Source: Allobosea psychrotolerans
GTDB taxonomy: Bacteria > Pseudomonadota > Alphaproteobacteria > Rhizobiales > Beijerinckiaceae
Direction of reading: 5' to 3'
Assembly: GCF_002917105.1 (NCBI RefSeq)
Contig: NZ_PQFZ01000005.1
Span: 115,834 to 179,833 of the forward strand
DNA: 64,000 bases
The notes beneath the pieces are model-generated. The model had not been told where the DNA came from, ran no database searches, and was given only the letters and a program-made list of their open reading frames with translations. Both the position numbers and the translations under genes were made by a program. Every line of letters starts with the position of its first letter. Within the stretch, counting starts at the first letter, position 1. Shown here in pieces: positions 57,776 through 64,000 of this stretch.

Positions 57776-60258
57776 CGTGCTTGACGGATGAACATGCCGC
57801 CTGGGTGCTGCCCTTATCGGCGCTGGTGTGCTGGGTGTCATGCCATGCGGCGTTCGGCCTGCTCAAACAGGCCCGCGAAAGCGCGGGCTGGGCCGCCGCC
57901 ATCTGGCTCGCCGCCACCGGCGCTGCGGCCGGCGCAGGTATCTGGAGCACGCATTTCATCGCCATGCTCGGCCACGAGTCGCCGCTCGCCATCGGCTATG
58001 ATGTGCGCCTGACCCTGGCCTCGCTGGGCGTCGCCATGGCGACCGCCTTTTGCGCCGCGTGTCTGATCCGGCGCGCCGCCGGCGCCGTCGCCATTGTCGC
58101 CAGCAGCATCGTGCTGACCGCAGGCATCGCCGCGATGCATTTCACCGGCATGGCGGGCGTTCGCATTACCGGCCGCTTCATCTGGGACGAAACGCTCGTC
58201 GCGGCGGCGCTCGCGTCAGCGGCCGTGCTGACCTGCGCGGCGCTGTTCGTGTTCACGCGCCGCCCGACCCGCTACCCCCGCGCCGTTGCCACGACGTTTC
58301 TGGCCGGGGCCATCGGCACCTTGCACTTCGTCTCGATGGCCGCAATGCGGGCGCTGCCCGATCCCTCGATCGCCGCTCCCGAGGGTGAGCTGGCGCGCGG
58401 GGCTCTGGCGGCCGGCATCGCGGCCGTGATGCTGACGACCCTGGCGTTCTCCGCGCTCAGCTTGTTCGCCGACCGCCTCAGGCGCGCCAACCACGCCCTC
58501 GCAGCCCATGGCGCGGCCTTGCGCGTGAGCGAGGAGCGCCTGGCGCGGGCCCTGGATGCGGGAAGCGACGGGCTGTGGGACTGGGATATCGCGACCGGCC
58601 AGGCCTGGTACTCCGACCGCTGGCTGACGATGCTGGGCTACGCGCCGGGAGAGCTCGAGGGCCTTATCGAAACCTGGCAGGGCCTGCTCCACCCACAGGA
58701 CGGACCCAAGGCTCAGGGCCTCCTGCAGGCGCATTTCGACGGCCACTCGCCGGTCTATGAGTGCGAGCACCGGCTGCGCCGCAAGGATGGCAGCTGGGGC
58801 TGGGTGCTGGCGCGCGGCAAGGTCGTGGAGCGCGACGGGGGGGACCTGCCCCAGCGCATCGTCGGCACGCATATCGACATCGAAGCGCGCAAGCTTGCCG
58901 AACAGCAGATCGCCCATATGGCGCGCCATGACGGGCTGACCGGCCTGACCAACCGGGCCCGCTTCTGCGAGCTGCTGGGCCTGGCCTTGCGGGAGGTCGC
59001 GGATGAAGGCGGCACCTGTGCGGTGATGTGCCTGGATCTCGACCGCTTCAAGAGCGTCAATGACACGGTCGGTCACATGGCCGGCGACGAACTGCTGAAG
59101 CGTGTCGCCGGCAGGTTCGCCGGGCGCATGCATCCAGCCGACACCGTAGCGCGCATGGGTGGCGACGAGTTCGCCATTCTGGTCAGGAGCGACCCGAGCG
59201 ATGAAGGCCTGCGCCGCCTGGCCGCGGACCTGATTTCGGTCGTCGGCAAGCCGTTCCCCTTCGGCGGACAGGCCATCGAGGTCGGCCTCAGCATCGGCAT
59301 CGCGCGGGCGCCGCAGCACGGCCTGGTCGAGACGCTTCTGTTCAACCGGGCCGATCTCGCGCTGTACCAGGCGAAGGCGGAGGGACGTAACTGCTATCGC
59401 ATGTTCGACGCGGCGATGGATGAGGCGATCACGCGGCGGCGCGAACTCGAACGCGATCTCAGGACGGCGCTCGCGAATGGGGGGCTGGAACTCCATTATC
59501 AGCCGCAGGTCAGGGCCGGCAGCTGCGAGCTCATCGGTTTTGAGGCGCTCGCGCGCTGGCGGCATCCGGTGCGCGGCCTCATACCGCCCGGCGAGTTCAT
59601 CCAGCTCGCCGAGGAGACCGGTCTCATCTCGGCGCTCGGGGAATGGGTCCTGCGCAGCGCCTGCAGCGAGGCGGCGCGCTGGACGCGGCCTCTCAAGCTC
59701 GCGGTCAACCTGTCTCCCCGCGAGTTCCAGCAGAGCGATCTTCCCGAGCGCATCTTCGCGATCCTGGCCGAGACGGGCCTGCCGCCGAGCCGCCTGGAGA
59801 TCGAAATCACGGAGACGGCGATCTTCGCCGATATGAGCCGCGCGCTCTCGATCCTGATGCGGCTGAAGGCGCTGGGCATCAGCATCGCGATGGACGACTT
59901 CGGAACGGGCTATGCGTCGCTGGCGACCCTGCAGGCCTTCCCCTTCGACAAGATCAAGATCGACCGGTCCTTCGTCGGGCAGGTCGAAACCAGCCCGCAG
60001 GCCGCGGTGATCGTTCGCGCCGTGCTGGGGCTGGGGCGCAGCCTCGGAATCGGCGTCGTGGCGGAGGGGGTCGAGACCGCGGGCCAAGTGCGCTTCCTGG
60101 TCGGCGAAAACTGCGAGGAGCTGCAAGGCTACCTGTTCGGCAAGCCGCAACCGATCGAAAGCTTCGCGGAGGTCATGGGCGGCCGGCAGGCCTGCGATCT
60201 CGCGATCAGGGCGGCCCCAGTGCGCCAGCCCGCCGCGCGCCTGGCCTTCGCCTCGTAA
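57760..60258 (+). CDS. MHYT-PAS-GGDEF-EAL cyclic-di-GMP protein
   Basis: The 832-residue protein has an MHYT membrane sensor (about 15-205) with three metal-type motifs: THFIAM, MHFTGM and LHFVSM. A PAS domain (about 245-370) is followed by GGDEF (about 385-545; intact RMGGDEFAIL) and EAL (about 560-815; intact GFEALARW and DDFGTGYASL). Both the cyclase and the phosphodiesterase signatures look complete, so either activity may operate. MHYT domains are thought to sense O2, CO or NO through copper. It stands alone. Confidence 0.93.
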   Translation: MYRTLTCLTDEHAAWVLPLSALVCWVSCHAAFGLLKQARESAGWAAAIWLAATGAAAGAGIWSTHFIAMLGHESPLAIGYDVRLTLASLGVAMATAFCAACLIRRAAGAVAIVASSIVLTAGIAAMHFTGMAGVRITGRFIWDETLVAAALASAAVLTCAALFVFTRRPTRYPRAVATTFLAGAIGTLHFVSMAAMRALPDPSIAAPEGELARGALAAGIAAVMLTTLAFSALSLFADRLRRANHALAAHGAALRVSEERLARALDAGSDGLWDWDIATGQAWYSDRWLTMLGYAPGELEGLIETWQGLLHPQDGPKAQGLLQAHFDGHSPVYECEHRLRRKDGSWGWVLARGKVVERDGGDLPQRIVGTHIDIEARKLAEQQIAHMARHDGLTGLTNRARFCELLGLALREVADEGGTCAVMCLDLDRFKSVNDTVGHMAGDELLKRVAGRFAGRMHPADTVARMGGDEFAILVRSDPSDEGLRRLAADLISVVGKPFPFGGQAIEVGLSIGIARAPQHGLVETLLFNRADLALYQAKAEGRNCYRMFDAAMDEAITRRRELERDLRTALANGGLELHYQPQVRAGSCELIGFEALARWRHPVRGLIPPGEFIQLAEETGLISALGEWVLRSACSEAARWTRPLKLAVNLSPREFQQSDLPERIFAILAETGLPPSRLEIEITETAIFADMSRALSILMRLKALGISIAMDDFGTGYASLATLQAFPFDKIKIDRSFVGQVETSPQAAVIVRAVLGLGRSLGIGVVAEGVETAGQVRFLVGENCEELQGYLFGKPQPIESFAEVMGGRQACDLAIRAAPVRQPAARLAFAS

Positions 60259-60269
60259 ACGGCCGCCAG

Positions 60270-60487
60270 CATCGGCTGGCCCGGAAAACCGGGTCCCACT
60301 TTTCGGGCCGATGCTCGCTTTGATCGCATCGGCTGGTCCCGAAAACCGGTGCCCACTTTTCGGGCCGATGCCGGCTTTGATCACATCGGCTGGCTCCGAA
60401 AACCGGTTCCCACTTTTTGGGCCGATGCCGGCTTTGATCACATCAGCTGGCTCCGAAAACCGGTTCCCACTTTTCGGGCCGATGCTC
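60270..60487. repeat. 57-bp tandem palindromic repeat, four copies
   Basis: Units start at 60270, 60327, 60384 and 60441 with CATCGGCTGG (CATCAGCTGG in the last). Each holds the core CGAAAACCGGTTCCCACTTT, or a close variant, and ends GGGCCGATG, complementary to the unit's start, so each unit can fold alone. It is in the 399-bp gap before the autotransporter. The rest of that gap shows only a possible promoter zone. Confidence 0.85.
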
Positions 60488-60657
60488 CCGGGACGAGCCA
60501 GCCCCCGGCCCCTGTCGCAGCGCTGTGATATATTTGCTGCTCTGTAAACGCTCTGTTCGTTGTGTTGCCAGTGCGGCCTTGTCGCAACGGCCGAATCCCG
60601 GAATTCTTGCAACCTGGGGTGTTGCATTTCTTCGGAACGATCACGATGGAGGCGGAT

Positions 60658-63531
60658 GTGAGCGGGGCTGCGGGCATGAAATATCTGGGAAAGGCGAGGC
60701 TTCTTGCAGGCGCCTCCTGCGCCGCTCTCGCCCTGGCCTGCGGGCTCCCTGCCATGGCTGCAACCTATACGGCAAGCACCGACGCCGAGCTGCGCGGCCG
60801 CATCGCCCAGGCGAATGCCGATGGCGACCCGACCTCGACGATCGTGCTGACAGCCAGCTTCACCACGGCCACCGCCAGCCTGCCGGCGCCGACCAAGCCG
60901 ATCACGATCGACACCGGGAGCTTCACCCTTTCCGTGATCGGCAGCACCGGCGCGACCGCTGGTAATCCGATCAATATCCTCGGAGTTGCCGGCCTTGGCG
61001 ACAGCTTCACATTGCAGGGCAATTTCAAAGGTGGCGACGCGCAAGCGGCAACTGCCGGCTCCGGCATCCAGGCTCGGCTCAACTCGTCGGTGATCAATCT
61101 CGGAACCATTCAGGGTGGAAACAGCACGGGCGGCGCCGGAGGGACCGGCGTCGACATCGGCGGGACAGGCACAGTCAACACGCTGGTCAACCAGGGAACG
61201 ATCCGCGGCGGCACCGGAGCGACGGTGGGCGGTGCTGGGCTCAACGTTCGCGCTAACACCTCCTCCATCGTCAACATGGGGACGATCGAAGGCGGAAGCG
61301 GGGCCGCTGCCGTCCAAGGCAATGCCACCATTACGCTGACGAATAGCGGCACGATCCAAGGCGGGGCTGGAGCGGTCGCGATCGTCCCGACTGCGGCGAG
61401 CGCAAACCTCCTTCTCACCAATAGCGGCGCGATCCGCGCCGGCGCCGGGCAGGCCGATGCGATCCGGCTCGCTGCGGGCTCGACGGGGCTGATCGACCTG
61501 GAGCTTCAGGCCGGCTCGGTCATCGAAGGCAATGTCGTCGCAAACGCCACCGGCACGAGCGACATCCTTCGCCTCGGCGGGACCGGGACCGCCAGCTTCG
61601 ACGTCTCCGCCATCGGCGCCGCGGCGCAATACCGGAACTTCGACAGCTTCATAAAGACCGGCACCGGCACCTGGAGCCTGACCGGCACTGGGACGGCCAC
61701 GACGAACTGGCAGATCAACCAGGGCACGCTGCAGATCGGCAATGGCGGCACCAGCGGCAGCGTCATCGGCAGCATCACGACCGGCAGCGCCGGCACGCTC
61801 GCCTTCAACCGCTCCGACGCCTTCGCCTTCGACAATCTCGTCCTGGGCAACGGCACGCTGCGCCAGATCGGCAGCGGCACGACGATCCTGACCGCCGATA
61901 ATGCCGCTTTCGCCGGCACCACCCTGGTCGAGGCCGGCACCTTGTCGGTGAACGGGGTGCTGGGCGGCACTGTGACGGTGCTGGGCGGCCGGCTGCAGGG
62001 AACCGGTACGGTCGGCGCGACCACGATCGCGACCGGCGGCACCATCGCGCCCGGCAACTCGATCGGCACGCTGACCGTCAACGGCGCCTATCTGCAGGCG
62101 GCGGGCTCGACCTATCAGGTCGAGATCGATCCCGCGACCGTGACCTCCGACCTGATCCGGGTGAACGGCGCCGCGACGCTGGCGAGCGGCGCGGCGTTCA
62201 CCGTCGTCAATTATACCGGCGCCACCCTGCTGGCCGGCCAGCGCTACACCATCCTGACCTCGACCGGCGGCCTGACCGGAAGCTATGGTTCGGGCGACTT
62301 CGCCATGACGCCGTTCCTGAGCCTGCGCGATAGCTACGACGCCAACAACGCCTATCTGACGGTGATCCAGACTCGCAGCGTCGCCTCCGCCGGCGCGACG
62401 GGCAACCAGGCCGAGACCGGCCGGGGCGTCGACAGCCTCCCTGCCGGCAATTCCATCCAGACGGGCATGATCAACCAGCCGACGCTGGATTCAGCCCGCA
62501 CGGCGCTCGACCAGATCTCCGGCGAAATCCACGCCTCGGCCAAGACGGCCCTGATCGACGAAAGCTGGCTCCTGCGCGCCGCCGTCAACGACCGGCTGCG
62601 CGCGGCCTTCGGCGGCGTCGGCGCGGCGCCGATGGCGACGCTGAATTACGGCTTCGCCGCCGATCTCGCCCCGAGCGTGAAGGGGCCGATGCCGACGCTG
62701 AACGCCGACCGCTTCGCGGTCTGGGGACAGGGCTATGGCTCCTGGGGCCGCAGCGACAGCGACGGCAACGCCGCCAGGCTGACGCACTCGACCGGCGGCT
62801 TCCTGCTCGGCACTGACGCCGCCCTGTTCGACACTCTGCGCATCGGCGCGGTCGCCGGCTACAGCCGCAGCACATTCGACGTGAACAGCCGGTTCTCCTC
62901 GGGCGAGAGCGACAATTACCATCTCGGCCTCTACGCCGGCGGGCGCTGGGGCGCGCTCAGCCTGAGGACCGGCGCGAGCTATAGCTGGCACGATGTCGAG
63001 ACCAGCCGCACCGTCGTCTCCTCGGCCTTCGGCAGCAATCTGCGCGCCGGTTACGACGCCGGCACGGCCCAGATCTTCGGCGAACTCGGCTACCGCGTCG
63101 ATGTCGGCAAGCTCGCCTTCGAGCCCTTCGCGGGCCTGGCCTATGTCAACCTGCATAGCGACGGCTTCAGCGAGACCGGCGGGTCGGCGGCCTTGACCGC
63201 CCGCGGCGACGATACCAGCCTCGGCTACTCGACGCTGGGCCTGCGCGCCTCGACCAGTTTTTCCTTGCAGGGCATGGATTTGAGCCTGCGCGGCGGGCTC
63301 GCCTGGCGCCATGCCTTCGGCGATGTCGACCCGACCACGACGCTTGCCTTCGCCGGCTCCAGCGCCTTCAGCATCGCCGGCATCCCGATCGCCCGGGACG
63401 CTGCCGTCGTCGAGGCCGGGCTCGATCTCGCCATCGGCAAGAACGCTACGCTCGGCCTGGCCTATACCGGCCAGCTCGCCCAGGATACGCAGGACCATGC
63501 CTTCAAGGGCGTGCTGGCCGTGAGGTTCTGA
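60658..63531 (+). CDS. Autotransporter adhesin-like outer-membrane protein
   Basis: The 957-residue protein is read from GTG at 60658, with GGAGG 5 nt upstream; ATG at 60676 is an alternative. A signal peptide is seen (KARLLAGASCAALALACGLP to AMAA). The passenger (about 40-600) is a beta-helix of Gly/Thr/Asn-rich repeats (GTIQGG, NSGTIQGG). An autotransporter-associated repeat (GTLSVNGVLGGTVTVLGGRL) is near 440, and a final beta-barrel (about 690-957) ends in the aromatic LAVRF. It is probably a surface adhesin. There are no processing clues. Confidence 0.9.
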   Translation: MSGAAGMKYLGKARLLAGASCAALALACGLPAMAATYTASTDAELRGRIAQANADGDPTSTIVLTASFTTATASLPAPTKPITIDTGSFTLSVIGSTGATAGNPINILGVAGLGDSFTLQGNFKGGDAQAATAGSGIQARLNSSVINLGTIQGGNSTGGAGGTGVDIGGTGTVNTLVNQGTIRGGTGATVGGAGLNVRANTSSIVNMGTIEGGSGAAAVQGNATITLTNSGTIQGGAGAVAIVPTAASANLLLTNSGAIRAGAGQADAIRLAAGSTGLIDLELQAGSVIEGNVVANATGTSDILRLGGTGTASFDVSAIGAAAQYRNFDSFIKTGTGTWSLTGTGTATTNWQINQGTLQIGNGGTSGSVIGSITTGSAGTLAFNRSDAFAFDNLVLGNGTLRQIGSGTTILTADNAAFAGTTLVEAGTLSVNGVLGGTVTVLGGRLQGTGTVGATTIATGGTIAPGNSIGTLTVNGAYLQAAGSTYQVEIDPATVTSDLIRVNGAATLASGAAFTVVNYTGATLLAGQRYTILTSTGGLTGSYGSGDFAMTPFLSLRDSYDANNAYLTVIQTRSVASAGATGNQAETGRGVDSLPAGNSIQTGMINQPTLDSARTALDQISGEIHASAKTALIDESWLLRAAVNDRLRAAFGGVGAAPMATLNYGFAADLAPSVKGPMPTLNADRFAVWGQGYGSWGRSDSDGNAARLTHSTGGFLLGTDAALFDTLRIGAVAGYSRSTFDVNSRFSSGESDNYHLGLYAGGRWGALSLRTGASYSWHDVETSRTVVSSAFGSNLRAGYDAGTAQIFGELGYRVDVGKLAFEPFAGLAYVNLHSDGFSETGGSAALTARGDDTSLGYSTLGLRASTSFSLQGMDLSLRGGLAWRHAFGDVDPTTTLAFAGSSAFSIAGIPIARDAAVVEAGLDLAIGKNATLGLAYTGQLAQDTQDHAFKGVLAVRF

Positions 63532-63573
63532 GAGGTTCGAGCCTGGCCGCGCAGCGTTTGCGGAACCCGGTCG

Positions 63574-63592
63574 GAGCTGGAGGGGCCAGCTC
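63574..63592. terminator. Hairpin between convergent genes
   Basis: GAGCTGG (63574-63580) and CCAGCTC (63586-63592) form a 7-bp stem with loop AGGGG, followed on the plus strand by GCCCCTTT. It lies between the autotransporter and the convergent gene at 63634 and could serve both. Confidence 0.45.
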
Positions 63593-63633
63593 GCCCCTTT
63601 CGCGATCCGATTGTGGAGCCGGAGAGGCCGCCG

Positions 63634-63915
63634 CTATACTTTGCTCCCGCGGCTGTCGACGACCGCGAAGTTTTCACTGAGGGCGGGCTTGGCAGGCGGC
63701 TTTTTCACCGGTTCGGCTCCAGGTTCGGTCCGGTGCTTTTCGGCCGCGGTGCCCTCCGGGTCGGTTGGATCATAGGGCGCGTGCGGTCCGGTGGGATTCA
63801 CCGAACGCGGGTTCGGCCCGGCGCGCCGTTCCGCATCCTCGCCGGATTGTCCGGGGCGCTGCGGCGTGCTGTAGGGCACTGGCGCATCCGTGGCGCGATG
63901 TGACGTCTTCGTCAT
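63634..63915 (-). CDS. Small hydrophilic protein of unknown function
   Basis: The 93-residue protein starts MTKTSHRATDAPVPYSTPQR, with AAGGAGG 8 nt upstream. It is Pro/Glu/Lys-rich with no predicted helix of note (PHAPYDPTDPEGTAAEKHRT), so it looks intrinsically disordered. A possible EcfG-like promoter lies 24-49 bp upstream. I recognise no family. Its disorder and the promoter-like sequence suggest a stress role, but this is weak. Confidence 0.6.
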   Translation of the reverse strand: MTKTSHRATDAPVPYSTPQRPGQSGEDAERRAGPNPRSVNPTGPHAPYDPTDPEGTAAEKHRTEPGAEPVKKPPAKPALSENFAVVDSRGSKV

Positions 63916-63938
63916 GGGGTGGTCCTCCTTGAAGGGAG

Positions 63939-63964
63939 AACCGCTCATCACGGGGTCGGGTTCC
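63939..63964 (-). promoter_or_regulatory. Weaker EcfG-like promoter before small hydrophilic gene
   Basis: On the minus strand GGAAC (63964-63960) is followed after 17 bp by GGTT (63942-63939), one base off the EcfG -10. The same variant occurs before the DUF892 gene. It faces the gene at 63915. Confidence 0.35.
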
Positions 63965-64000
63965 CCTGCCCCGCCTGGATCAGACGCCGCTGGCGCGTTG

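Noticed and set aside
60270..60487. CRISPR array
   Set aside because: The units are 57 bp and joined head to tail without unique spacers, and no cas gene is present.
58216..61629. Minus-strand open frame of 1137 codons
   Set aside because: It is antisense to the MHYT-GGDEF-EAL gene and the autotransporter and passes through the 57-bp repeats. Its composition is Arg/Ala/Gln-rich without any motif; high GC explains the lack of stops.

Overview
The window is about 64 kb of GC-rich DNA with tightly packed genes and no rRNA, tRNA, CRISPR array or insertion sequence that I could find. Gene content and intergenic repeats suggest a soil or water alphaproteobacterium of the Hyphomicrobiales, most like Bosea and its relatives. 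The pointers are EcfG-type promoters (GGAAC-N16/17-CGTT), a Ku/LigD end-joining operon, many small ABC importers for amines and amino acids, and rhizobial mosaic repeats. The genus is an inference from general resemblance, not from a database match.

Layout, left to right. At 0-11.3 kb lie two regulator-controlled metabolic units: a LysR gene divergent from an unknown gene, and an IclR gene divergent from an operon of a zinc deacylase-like enzyme plus a polyamine-type ABC importer. A PIN/Phd toxin-antitoxin pair, a glutathione transferase, a DUF1275 membrane protein and a Crp/Fnr regulator beside a secreted Met/His-rich protein follow. At 11.4-19.6 kb are a LysR remnant, a methyltransferase, a Fic protein behind three copies of one 10-bp motif, an OmpR/histidine kinase pair, a patatin lipoprotein and an AraC/SDR pair.

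At 19.9-31.7 kb lies a general-stress island. It holds a glycine-zipper stress protein, a PepSY-like protein, a DUF892 ferritin-like protein, a catalase C-terminal remnant, an RHH regulator with a perfect 36-bp palindrome and a PHB-depolymerase-type esterase. Cell-wall proteins (extensin-like and L,D-transpeptidase), two 24-residue membrane peptides, the operon small protein-ku-ligD and a topoisomerase IB follow. Four good EcfG promoters sit in front of these genes, so the island looks like one stress regulon built for envelope, redox and DNA-break protection.

At 31.9-43.98 kb are an orphan molybdenum hydroxylase large subunit, a TIM-barrel/cupin fusion, a copper/silver-type RND efflux operon and an MFS exporter with a divergent LysR gene. 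At 44-57.6 kb is amino-acid catabolism: a fused indolepyruvate ferredoxin oxidoreductase with a divergent Lrp regulator, then a seven-gene minus-strand unit. That unit carries an amino-acid ABC importer, an M20 hydrolase, an enolase-superfamily epimerase, an M24 creatinase-fold hydrolase and a CTP-synthase-like amidotransferase with an unrecognised N-terminal domain. It is divergent from a GntR/FCD regulator and is followed by a DUF1028 gene; I read it as uptake and breakdown of an N-substituted amino acid or small peptide.

At 57.7-64 kb are an MHYT-PAS-GGDEF-EAL c-di-GMP enzyme, a 57-bp x 4 tandem palindromic repeat, an autotransporter adhesin and a small hydrophilic protein. Most long ORFs opposite these genes are high-GC shadow frames and are left out.
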